Source: Microglena sp. YARC (lineage: Eukaryota > Chlorophyta > Chlorophyceae > Chlamydomonadales > Chlamydomonadaceae). From it: 64,000 nucleotides of DNA. Location of the stretch: positions 10,713,756 through 10,777,755 of the forward strand of contig CM039466.1 in NCBI GenBank assembly GCA_022414725.1. The letters run 5' to 3'. Within the stretch, counting starts at the first letter, position 1. Every line of letters begins with the position of its first letter. Position numbers and translations under genes: made by a program. The notes beneath the pieces were generated by a model. It saw nothing but the letters and a program-made list of their open reading frames with translations, ran no database searches and had not been told where the DNA came from. Shown one piece after another: positions 44,626 to 58,100 of this stretch.

Positions 44626-46075
44626 CGCACACACACACACACACACATGCCCCCCCCCACCCACCCACACACCACCCACACACCCACACCCACACACACA
44701 CATGCACACACACACACACACGTGCACATGCACACACACACACACACACACTAACAACATGGATAACCCTGTGCACAGTTTGTTCAAGAAGGTCAGGGCA
44801 AGAAGCAAATGGAGGGTGGCGGTGTGATGATCACACTCTCACCCAAACACCTGCCAGCACCATCTCACCATAAACACACAGACACACACACACTAACAAC
44901 ATGGACAAAGCCCTCGTCACCCTGTGCACAGTTTGTTCAAGAAGTTCAGGGCAAGAAGCAAATGGAGGGTGGCAGTGTGATGATCATCCACTCACCCAGA
45001 CACGTGCCCGCACCAACTCACCATAAACACACAGACACGCACACACACACAAACGACATTGACAAAGCCCTCATTAACCTGTGCGCAGATTGTTCAGGGC
45101 AAGAAGCAAATGGAGGGTGGCAGTGTGATGACCACCCACTCACCCAAACACCTGCCCGCACCAACTCACCATAAACACACACGCAGAAACCACTTTGACG
45201 AAGCCCTTGCCACCCTGTGCGCAGATTGTTCAGGGCAAGAAGCAAATAGAGGGTGGCAGTGTGATTACCACCCACTCACCCAGACACCTACCCGCACCAA
45301 CTCACCATATACACACACGCTCACACACACACGGATACACATGCATGCCCAAACCACTTTGACAAAGTCCTCGTCACCCCGTGCGCAGATTGTTCAGGGC
45401 ACAAAGCAAATGGAGGGTGGCGGTGTGATGATCACCCACTCACCCAAGGACCTGTCTGCACCAACTCACCATGAACACACACGCAGAAACCACTTTGACG
45501 AAGCCCTTGCCACCCTGTGCGCAGATTGTCCAGGGCAAGAAGCAAATGGAGGGCGGCGGTGTGATGATCACCCGCACACTGGGAACATCGGCACTGAAAA
45601 ACCTGGACCCGTACCTTATGTTGGATGAGTTAAAGCTGCCGGCAAACAAGTGAGTGAGATCTTGACTTAAGACATACATACATAAATAAATAAATGCAAA
45701 CAAATAAGTGAGATCTCAGCTTATTAAGTGCATGAATAGATACAAACATATATAAATAAATATAAATAAGTGAGTGAGCTCTTGACTTATTAATTACATA
45801 AATAAAGACATACATAAAGACATAAATACGTAAATTCAAAAAGCGAGTGAACCCTTGAATCATCAATTAAATAAATAAATATATATAAACAAGTGAGTTA
45901 GCTGTGGACTTCTGGAATAAATCAATGTTACGCCTTATGAAGAAGCGTGGGGTTGGGGGGACCAGCCCGTTCGCTTACGCTGGGGCCAACCACCGAAGCT
46001 CTTGACTTCAGAACTAATGCTGACCTACAACTCTCTTTAACGTAAGCCGCCCCCTAGACCTCTCCGCCCCCCCCC

Positions 46076-46106
<31 letters not shown>

Positions 46107-49100
46107 AGCTTTACCTATAAAGCAAGACCACCCGGGTCCAACCCAGAGGGGGGTACTAGGGTCTACGCCAGATATGTAGGGAACGGCAATATGATATCGT
46201 ATGATATCGTATGAATGTATGATATCATGTCATCATATCATATCATTTGATGCCGGCAGTCTCACCACCCACTAACCACTCACTAACCACCACCCACTAG
46301 CCCACTAACCCACACTCCCCTGTTATACAAAGCATTTTCTGGCTTCCCCAGCCACCCTTACCGAGGCTGACCACCCACTGACCACCCACTAACCACCACC
46401 CACTTACCCACACTCCCCTGTCACTCAGAGCATTTACTGGCTTCCCCAGCCACCCTCACCGAGGCTCATCACCCACTAACCACCCACTAACTACCACCCA
46501 CTAGCCCACTAACTATCACCCACTAGCCCACTAGCCCACTAACCACCACGCACTAGCCACCACCCACTAGCTCACTAGCCCACTAACCACCACCCACTAA
46601 CCACCACCCACTAACCACCACCCACTAGCCCACTAACCCACTGACCACCACCCACTAACCACCACCCACTAGCTCACTAGCCCACTAACCACCGCCCACT
46701 AACCACCACCCACTAGCCCACTAGCCCACTAACCACTAACCACCACCCACTAGCCCACTAGCTCACTAGCCCACTAACCACCATCCACTAACCCACACTC
46801 CCCTGTTATACAGAGCATTTGCTGGCTTCCCTAGCCACCCTCACTGAGGCTCATCACCCACTAACCACCCACTAACCACCACCCACTAGCCCACTAACTA
46901 CCACCCACTAGCCCACTAGCCCACTAACCACCACCCACTAACCCACACACCCCTGTTATACAGAGAATTTGCTGGCTTCCCCAGCCACCCTCACCGAGGC
47001 TCATCACCCACTGACCACCCACTAACCACCACCCACTAGCCCACTAGCCCACTAACCACTACCCACTAACCACCACCCACTAGCTCACTAGCCCTCTAAC
47101 CACTACCCACTAGCCCACTAGCTCACTAACCACCACCCACTAACCACCACCCACTAGCTCACTAGCACACTAACCACCACCCACTAACCACCACCTACTA
47201 GCTCACTAGCCCATTAACCACCCACTAACCACCCACTGACCACCACCCACTAGCCCACTAACTACCACCCACTAGCCCACTAGCCACCACCCACTAACCC
47301 ACACTCCCCCGTTATACAGAGCATTTGCTGGCTTCCCTAGCCATCCTCACCGAGGCTCACCACCCACTGACCGCCCACTAACCAACACCCACTAACAAAC
47401 ACTCCCCCGACACACAGAGCATTTGCTGGCTTTCCCAGCCACCCTCACCGAGGCTGACCACCCACTGATCACCCACTAACCACCACCCACTAGCTCACTA
47501 GCTCACTAACCACCACCCACTAGCCCACTAGCCCACTAACCACCACCCACTAACCCACACTCCCCTGTTATACAGAGCATTTGCTGGCTTCCCTAGCCAC
47601 CCTCACCGAGGCTCATACCACTAGCCCACAACTACTACCCACTAGCCCACTAGCCACCACCCACTTACCCACACTCCCCCGTTATACAGAGCATTTGCTG
47701 GCTTCCCCAACCATCCTCACCGAGGCTTTGAGACGTGCTCCATCATGCTTGAGGGCAAGATAGAGCACCGCGACAATGCAGGCAACCAGGTGCGTCATGC
47801 CATCGTTTTTGCTATTTTGTAATGATATTTATCACTACAAATCATTTCAGCCGGCTCTATACTCTAAATCTTCCATCATGCTTGAGGGCAAGATAGAGCA
47901 CCGCGACAATGCAGGCAACCAGGTGAGTCATGCCATCGTTTTTGCTATTTTGTAATGATATTTATCTCTACAAATCATTTCAGCCGGCTTTATACTCTAA
48001 ATCCTCCATCATGCTCGAGGGCAAGATAGAGCACCGCGACAATGCAGGCAACCAGGTGAGTCATGCCATCGTTTTTGCTATTTTGTAATGGTATTTATCT
48101 CTACAAATCATTTCAGCCGGCTTTATACTCTAAATCCTCCATCATGCTTGAGGGCAAGATAGAGCACCGCGACAATGCAGGCAACCAGGTGAGTCATGCC
48201 ATCGTTTTTGCTATTTTGTAATGATGTTTATCTTTACAAATCATTTCAGCTGGCTTTATACTCTAAATCCTCCATCATCTTGAGGGCAAGATAGAGCAGA
48301 ACAATGCAGGAAACCAGGTAAGCCAATGCGATCCTTCAGGGGGGTGGGGTGGGGTGGAGTATAGCATGGGGGGGGGGGGGGGGGGGGGGGGGGGTATACC
48401 CAACCTAATGTGGTGGGTTCATCATAAGCCCTGAACCCTCCATCATGCTTGAGGGCAAGATAGAGCACCGCGACAATGCAGGAAACCAGGTAAGCAATGC
48501 CGATCCTTCAGGGGGGGTGGGGTGGGGGTGGAGTATAATGTTTCAGGGGGGGGGGGGGGGGGGGGGTTATACCCAACCTAATGTGGTTGGGTTCATATTA
48601 AGCCCTGAACCCTCCATCATGTTTTGAGGGCAAGATAGAGCACCGCAACAATGCAGGGAAACCAGGTGCGTCATTGCCATTACGTTTGCTTATGTCATCC
48701 CAAACATGGATAAGCCGCATGCATGGCAGCACTTTTTTTTTTGTCTCTGTTTGTTTGTTTGTTTGTTTGTTTGTTTGTTTGCGTCACCCCAACATGGATC
48801 AGCCGCACTTATAGCGGCACTTTTGTTTGTTTGTTTGTTTGTGCCATACCAACATGGATCAGCAGCACGTATGGCAGCACTTTATTTTACTTGTTTAATT
48901 GTTTGCTTTTGCCATACCAACATGGATCAGCCACACCTAGGGCAGACCTTTATTAATTTTGTTTGTTTGTTCAATTGTTTGTTTGTGCCATACCAACATG
49001 GATCAGCCACACCTAGGGCAGAACTTTATTAATTTTGTTTGTTTGTTCAATTGTTTGTTTGTGTCATACCAACATGGATCAGCCACACCTAGGGCAGAAC

Positions 49101-52100
49101 TTTATTAATTTTGTTTGTTTGTTCAATTGTTTGTTTGTGCCATACCAACATGGATCTGCCACAAGAATGGCAGGAATTTATTCATTTTGTGTGTATGTTT
49201 GTTTAATTGTTTGTTTGTGTCATACCAACATGGATCAGCCACAAGAATGGCAGGAATTTATTCATTTTGTGTGTATGTTTGTTTAATTGTTTGTTGTGTG
49301 TCATACCAAACGATGGATCAGCCACAGGAATGGCAGGAATTTATCCATTTTGTGTGTATGTTTGTTTAATTGTCTGTTTGTGTCATACCAACATGGATCA
49401 GCCACAAGAATGGCAGGAATTTATTCATTTTGTGTGTATGTTTGTTTAATTGTTTGTTTGTGTCAAACCAACATGGATCAGCCACAAGAATGGCATGAAT
49501 TTATTCATTTTGTTTGTTTGTTTGTTTGTTTGTTTGTTTGTTTGTTTGTGTCGTACATCATGGAAAACAGCCACACGAATGGCAGGACTTTATTTATTTG
49601 TTAGTTAGTTAGTATTTGTGTCATTCCCAACATAGATCAGCTGCACGTTTGGCAGCACTTTATTTATTTTGATTAATTTTGTGTTCGTTTGTGTCGCACC
49701 AACATGGAATAGCCACACGTATGTCAGACCTTAATTCATTGTTTTGTTTGGTGTGTTTGTGTGTTTGTTGTTTGTGTGTTTGTTTGTGTGCGTGTTTGTT
49801 TTGTTTGTTTTTTGTTTGTTTGTTTGCATCATCCGAAGTGGATCAGCCACAAGAATGGCAGCACTTTATTTTGCTTTTTTTTTTTTTTTTTTTTTGGGTT
49901 TGTTTTAATTGTTTGTTTGTGTGTCATACCAAACATGGACCACCACAAGAATTTGGCAGCAGTGCAATGCTGCACTGTTCCTCTTACTGCTTTGATCCAA
50001 CATGTGTTACAATTTCTCAAAACTTGGTTCACCACTTTAATAAATAGCTTCATCACCCTCTCCATCACCCCCATAATAAAAAATAGCTTCACATCACCCC
50101 GTGACAGTCCGGCATCACCCCGATCCCTGCTCTGGGACTCACACGACTCTCACAGGGTCGTCATCGGACCTGGAGGAGTGCAGTGGGAGTGTTTTGAGAT
50201 CATTGCACCATGTCAGTGGGCCGGGCCATTCCCTGGCGAGTGGGGCGTTGACTTTCCCAACTGCGGCTTTCGGTAGAGTCCCCTGAACTCACCACGCCCC
50301 CTCCAGGCGTTACCTTTTTTCTTCTTCTTATGAAGTAGGTTAGCCAGACCCATCCATCGCCATGTGTGCTGTCCATAGATTCAAAGTTAATCAAGATGCC
50401 GCGAATGTTGATGTATGTTCGCAGTCCAGGGGTAGACCAAATAGGCTAAAGGGACTTGCCCACCCGTAATAGGAAGGGCTAAAATGAAAAAGCATTGATG
50501 AACTTAACCCATTACAATCGTGTTACCGACGGGGGCCCTAAGTTCGTGCTACAATGATCATTTAATTCTGCAATATGATGACGGCAGTCTGACTAGGTCT
50601 AAATACTTACCATTTATAAACAATATCACTTGACGCAATTTGTATGATGCGCTGTTGATACCATACACGCCTACATCATATTGGTCTTCCTATCAACAAG
50701 TCACTCCCACTACTGAGGCAATTAATTCTACAATATAATGCGTATGAAGACACTGGTTCATATCCTTACAATCTCTATTGCCGAGCGTCGCAGCAAACAT
50801 TACAATTGGCGGAGAGAGGTGTCTCGCGCACTGGAGGGAGACTAGGTGGCAATGGAAGCGAGTTAGTTATGAGACCGTTGGCTGACGTGTCAGGCTTCGT
50901 CTCTGTCAGACGGATGGTTGGTCGGACATACGGACAAATGGGTAACCCTGGGGGCTCCCATCGCCTTGAAGAGGGGCTCCGGCCAAAAAGCAAGCCTGAC
51001 GTCGAAGATGAGCAGTGCAGCATGCTGCTGTTGTGAAGTGTGGGTGTGTTGAGGGGTGGGTGGGTGTGGGTGGGTGGATGGGTTTAGGAGGGGAGTGGGT
51101 GTGTTGGTGTGGGTGTTTTCCAAAAATAACCCTGACATTGAAGATGAGCAGTGCTCATGCTGCGGCAGGCCGCATGGGGGTGGGTGTGGGTGTGTTGCCT
51201 CTTGGGTGGTGAGTGAGGGGGTGAGTGTGTGCATGTGGGTGTGTTGAGGGGTGGGTGGTTGTGGGTGTAGGTGTGTATATGCATGTGGGTGAGGGTGTGG
51301 GTGCGATGAGGGTGGTTGGTTGTGAGTGTGCATGTGGGTGTGTTGAGGCGGGGTGGTTGTTGTGGGCGTCATGTATATACATATGCATGTGGGTGTGGGT
51401 GTGCATGTGGGTGTGAGTGTGCATATGCATATGCTTGGGGGTGTGGGTGTGAAAATGCATGCTGCTTGGGGGTGGGGGTGGGGGTGTGCATATGCATGTG
51501 GGTGTGAGTGTGCATATGCATATGCTTGGGGGTGTGGGTGTGAAATGCATGCTGCTTGTGGGTGTGGGTTGGGTGTGGGTGTGCATATGCATGTGGGTGT
51601 GAGTGTTGCATACGGCATATGCTTGGGGGTGTGGGTGCGAAAAATGCATGCTGCTTGTGGGTGTGAGTGTGGGTGTGCAGTGTGGGTTTGTTGAGGGGTG
51701 GGTGGTTGTGTGGTTGTGAGTGGGTGGGTTTAGGGGGCCGTGGGTGTGGAGAGTCGCTGTGTTGGTGTGGAGGTGCGCAGCATGCTGCCATGTGAGTGTG
51801 GGGTTGTGCATACACATGTGGGTGTGTTGAGGGGTGGGTGTGGTGTGCATGAGGGTGTGTTGAGGGGTGGGTGGGTGTGGGTGGGCATATGTGGGGTGTG
51901 TTGAGAGGTGGGTGGTTGTTGTGGGTGTGGTGGATTTAGTGGGAGTTTGTGTGTTGATGTGGAGGTTGTGTGGGTGGGTTGGCCCCCAGTGCAAGCAAAC
52001 GAGCTGGCCTCAGCCTCCCACAGGACTGGTAACTTTCCTCCGGCGTACCATTTATTGCATGTATTGATCATTTATTTGTTTATTTATTTATTTATTCATT

Positions 52101-55100
52101 TATTATTATTTGTTTATTATATTTATTTATTTATGGCAGGTGTATTTATTTATTTGCACCGATGACAGGCTAGGGCCATGGCATTACACTCTGTGTTAAG
52201 GCTCCGAAGATTGACAACTGGGATTTCTCAATGGTCCACTTATTTTTTCTTTCCGTGCGATGCGTCGCAAATTGAACGACTCGGTGCGACCCCAGTGCGA
52301 CGTTGTCCTCCCCGCAACCCCGCAAAGCGAACGAAAGCCCGGGAGGGGGGGGGGGGGGGGGCTTCAGACTAGTCTACCGGGCCATGTGTCCAGGGTACTT
52401 CCATTGACCAAATTCGCCAGCGCTTCAGCGCACTTGAAAAAATAAAAACTGCGCTTGGTAGTGCAAAAAGCAGGGGGGGTGCAAAAAAACGCGCGAAATG
52501 CGCAGTGGGCCTCAAAAAAGGCAGCGCAGCCAGCACGCAGAAGCGCGCGCGTTGGAAGTACCCGGCATGTGTCACTATGCAGTGATTGAAATGGCGACGC
52601 TTCACGTACAAAAGGGTGTTCACATGTTTTCAAATGCTTCAGCTTTCAGCTTGCTCACACAGCTTTCAGCTGCTCACCACAGTATTTCAGCTGCTCACCA
52701 CAGTTAATTTTCCAGCTGCTCACCACAGCTTTCAGCTGCTCACCACAGTTTTCAGCTGCTCACCACAGCTTTCAGCTGCTCACCACAGTTTTCAGCTGCT
52801 CACCCTCACCACAGCTTTCAGCTGCTCACCTCACAGCTTTCAGCTGCTCACCACAGTTTTCAGCTGCTCACCACAGTTTTTCAAGCTGTTCACAGTTTTC
52901 AGCTGCTCACTCACTCCCTCCTAGCAACAAGGCCACTCTGCCGCTTACATTACCCCGTTCGAGCCAAGTCGTCTGCAAAGGATTTACCCCCAATGACGAG
53001 TGAAATTGTCATGCTCGGTGCCCAGCATGGGGTAATTCAAAGGCGCGAGCGCTTTTGAGCGCTGACTTTTTGAATCCCTCTGCGCTTTAAGCGCAGTTTT
53101 TTGCATCCCCCTGTGGGCGCAGCAAGCAATTTTTGCAATTTTTGCACTACAAAGCACAGTTTTTTTGTTTTCAAGTGCGCTAAAGTGCTGGCCAATTTGG
53201 CCATTTGAAGTACCTGCGCCCAGCCTCCGTGTTGTGAACGGGACAGGGGAAGCCAACGGGTATGCTCCTGCGTCCGGTAGAACCGAACGAATCCTTACCT
53301 TAAGCGTCTACCTTCTCACATCTCCTAGTTTGAAGAATTGATGATTATCACATTTTTTGTATGATTACATTTTTATGATGATTACAATTTACGATGACTG
53401 CATTTTTTGTATGATTACGTTTTTAATGGTAACATCTGTAAACCCTAAACCCATTTCACAGGATGACAGCAGGGCGCGGCATCATACACTCTGAGATGCC
53501 GAAGGTGACGACCGGGATGCTTCACGGATTTCAGCTTTGGATCAACCTCCCCAAGAAGGACAAGATGTGCAAGCCCAGGTACGAAAACAATTGAATTAAA
53601 ATCATCAGCATCATCAGCATCATTATTATCATCATCATTATCATCATTATCATCATCATCATCAATCCTTTGTTATTATCATCAATCATCAAGCAGCAGC
53701 AGCAGTAGCAGCAGCAGCATCATCAGCATCATCATCATCAGCAGCAGCATCATCATCATCATTATTATCATCATCATTATCATCATTATCAGCATCATTA
53801 TCATCAGCATCAGCATCAAGTATCTCAATGAACGCCCCATGCTTTCAGCTTTGGGTCAACCTCCATAACCTCCATAAGAAGGACACCATGTGCAAGCCCA
53901 GGTCAATGTTCCGTGATGTTCATAACCACTAACCACCACCCACTTACCAATGTTTCTCGGCTTTCAGCTTTGGATCAACCTCCCCAAGAAAGACAAGATG
54001 TGTAAGCCCAGGTACGAATAAAGTAAAAACAATACAATAAAAACCAGACAGAATAAAATCAAAATAAAACTAAATTACAGATAAATAAAAGCCTGGGTGC
54101 ATACTTCTTTGATTTTGAATTGATTATGTTCCTGCCCAAGACTGTGACACCAGCTTAAAGAAGCACCACCACCCATACCACACCTCCACAACCACCACCC
54201 ACCACAGCGAGCAGCCTTACAGCATCAGCATTCAATCTCTCATGATCTATTAAATTATTATTGTAGAATTAAATGATCAATGTAGCACGGACCCAGGGCC
54301 CCCGACGGCAAAACAAATGTTTGGGGCTCAGTTCATCGACGCCTTTTCTGTTTAGCCCTTCCTGTCACGGTTGGGCAAGTCTCTTTAGCCTATTTGGCCT
54401 ACCCCTCGACTGTAACATACATGCCTCATGGTGCAGGTATCAAGGCTACCAAGCCGATGATATAATTGTTTTAAGGTATAGAATATTCAAGTTTTTTGTT
54501 GTTTTCATGAAAACTGACATTGTTGTTTTGCGACTAACGGACGGCCTAAAGGACTAACGGGCGGAAATTTTTAATTGGGGGTAATCCCTTCTTCAAAAAA
54601 CTTCTCGAGATTTAGTTTCATTTGGGTACTCACGGTGCAGGTATCAAGACTATACTGTCCTACATTTGCATAGGTAGAACAATACACGGTGAGCAGTGCA
54701 GCATGATCCTAACAAAGATAAGTGGTTCCTGAGGAGAAAAACAAGGGCAATTGGCTTGGCACCAGAGAACACGGTGGGAAGTGCAGCATGAGCCAAACAA
54801 AGATGAGTGGTTCCTGAGGAGCTCCTATTGATACGACTAGACTGTCTTTACCGTCATCCACTTGTGCAGATATCAAGACTACCAAGCCGGGGATGTCTCA
54901 ATCCAAGAGGACGGTAACGGCACACCACACCACCCCTCACCACACCTCACCACCAACCGCCCACCCCTACCACCGCCACCAACCAGGTATCTAGACTTCC
55001 AAGCCGAGGATATCCTTATACAAGATACCCATACCACCACCAACACCCCTACCACCACCACTACGACCACCACTACCAGCACCACCACCAACAACACCCC

Positions 55101-58100
55101 TACCAACACCACTACCAACACCAACACCAACACCACTACCAACACCAACACCAACACCACCAACAACACCCCTACCACCAACTCACGGTGCAGGTATCAA
55201 GACTACCAAGCTGAGGATATCCCTATTCAGGAGGATGGTAACGGCACATGTTCCTGCCAAAGACAGGGAGCAGCCTTAAAGCAGCAGCACCACCCATACC
55301 ACCACCACCACCACCCATACCTCCACCACCACCACCACCCCCCTAACACACCCTAACACCACCACCAGGTATCATGACTACCAAGCAGAGGATATCCCTA
55401 TCCAGGAGGGTGGTAACGGCACACCACACCGAACCACACCACACCACACCTTATCACACCACACACAGGTATCAAGATTACCAAGCCGAGGATATCCCTA
55501 TACAAGAGGACGGTAACGGCACGAGCGTGCGTGTGATGGCGGGTGAATCACTGGGTGCAGTTGGACCCATTAAGATGCGGAATCCTGGATTGCTGATGGA
55601 CATCCGCATGAAGCCGGGGGCATCTTTCATGCAACTTGTCCCTAAGGAGTGGAGTGGGTTTGCTTACGTTTACGAGGGGAGTGGCACCATCAGTGGAACT
55701 AAGGGTGTGATAGAGCAGGTGAGAGTCCCACATGTGATGCGAGTACTTTGCAGCTTTGTTTTTGAGACCGCTTCAGTAAATCTCGTCCCTAAGGGAGTGG
55801 GTTTGCTTACATCTACACAGGGAGTGGCACCATTAGTGTAACTAAGGGTGTAATAGAGCAGGTGAGGGTCCCACATGTGATGCGAGTACTTTGCAGCTTT
55901 GTTTTTGAGACCGCTTCAGTAAATCTTGTCCCTGAGGGAGTGGGTTTGCTTACATCTACAAAGGGATTGGCACCATAAGTGGAACTAGGCGTGTAATAGA
56001 GCAGGTGAGAGTCCCACACACACTGCTTGAGTTCTTTGCGGCTTTATTTGGGGGGCATCCTTTATGCAACTTGTCCCTTAGGAGTGGAGTGGGTTTGCTT
56101 ACATCTGCGAAGAGAGTGACACCATCAGTGGAACTAGGGGTGTGATGGAGCAGGTGAGAATCTCAAACGCCACTGTTGTTTTTGCCGCACATAGCAGCTT
56201 CTAGGCAGCTCCCCTGACTGGCTAGTCAGCCAAAGCCAATGCAACCTAGTGTGCCTGGAAGCTGACAGTATCCGCTGTCCAGAACTATCAAAATCTTGGG
56301 GCTTCGCCCAGTGGCTGGCAGAGCAAGCTGTCTAATAGCTGCTGCTCGTAGGTGAAAAGAAAAAGTCCTAGGCGGCAGCGCAAGCGACGCGGAAAATTGG
56401 CAGAGAGTGTTGGTTATTGGAGCGACAGGTGGCAACGGAATTGAGTGCAGCGGACCGAAGCCAGTTAGTAACGAGACAGTTAGTTATGAGACTGTTCGTT
56501 GAGGCAGGTGGCTTTGTGCGGTCAGCCAGACGCACAGACAGACAACGCGGTGACCCTGGAGGCTCCCACTCCCCAGGAGGGGGGTCTCCGCCATAAGCAA
56601 TGCTCCAATGCAGCTGAAAACTTTGGGCTTGACTCCGTGGCCGGCTGATGGAGCTGACTGGAAGCTGCCATGAGTAGCCTCAAAGGAAACAGTGCCGCGC
56701 AATGCTCCAGCTATGCTTTGCATAGGTCCTTGCAGCTCACTTGTTGAGACAGCTTCGCAAGATGTATGGGAACCATGGGCATTTCATTTACGTCTTCAAC
56801 TTCAAATTATATTTTTGAATCTGTACTTCAAATCAGATTGTTGAATCTCTACTTCAAATCAGATTGTTGAATCTCTACTTCAAATCAGATTGTTGAATCT
56901 GTACTTCAAATCAGATAGTTTAATCAGTTCTGTCTAGTTCAGCCAGACCCGTGCGTCGCCATGCAGTGACATAATGGCGACGCATCGCACAAAAAAACTT
57001 AGGGACCCCGTTAGTGGTTGTGATAATGTGTTGGGGTAATCGTTGATCTATGTTTCATACAGATATCATGTCGCCAAAATCATAATGATAGAGGAAACGC
57101 GCTGTTATATTAATATAGGAAACACACTGTTAAACTGATAGACAAAAAATGTGATGATAAACGAAAGTTTAATTATCTCTATAGCACGAACTCTGGGCCT
57201 CCGTCGGTAAAACAATGTTTTGGGGGCAGGGGCCCAGTTCAGCAGTGCTTGTTTTCGAATGAGCTCTCTCCTGAATCGAGGTCGGGCAGGTCCCTTTAGC
57301 CTATTTTGCTACCCCTGGACTATAACATGCGCACACAGGACAAGTTATATGCAGCGTCGCAAGCGACGCTAAAATTGGCGGAGAGTGATCGCGACGGAGC
57401 GACAGATGGCAACGGAAGTGAGTTATTTATGAGACCGTTGGGTGACGTGTCAGGCTTCGTCTCGGTCAGACGGTCGGTCGGTTGGCCAAACAGACAAATG
57501 GGTAACCCTGGGGGCTTCCACCCCCCAGAAGGGGGGGGCTCCCCCAAAAAGCACATACTTGCAGCATGCCTGACTCTATTTTGTTATATCTGTATTAGCA
57601 TATAGGAGTATTGAGGTTGGGCAAGACTATTTAGCCTATTTGGTGGCGCCTGTATCGGCTAGGTTGTAGAAACACACACGCACATCTATACTTCTTCTCA
57701 CATGCCCTAGTGCTGGGTGAGGGAGTCCATACTAATGCTGAAGCCACTGGACCTGATGCTTAGAAGTTCTTCCTGGTAGCCAGCAAGCCCATCAAGGAGC
57801 CCATAGTACAGCATGGCCCATTTTTGTATATCCACACTTATTCGGTGGTTGGCCCCAGAGCAAACAAACAGGCTGGCCCCCTCAACCCCACGTCTCGTAA
57901 TAAGGCGTACCATTTATTTTTTTACTTGTTTATTTGAATCACCCAGACAGGTGGTTGGCCCAAGTGCAAACAAGCAGGCTAGCCCCCTCAACCTCAAAAC
58001 TCATAATAAGGCGTACCATTCATGTCTGTACGTTTTTTTTTAATGTATTTATTCATTCATTCATTCATTCATTCATTCATTCATTCATATCGGCACTTCT

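Noticed and set aside
48694..49985. Possible CRISPR-like array
   Set aside because: Units vary in length and the whole unit repeats, without unique spacers; eukaryotic intron context.
51155..51994. 279-codon His/Thr/Pro frame
   Set aside because: Created by the GTGGGTGTG minisatellite.
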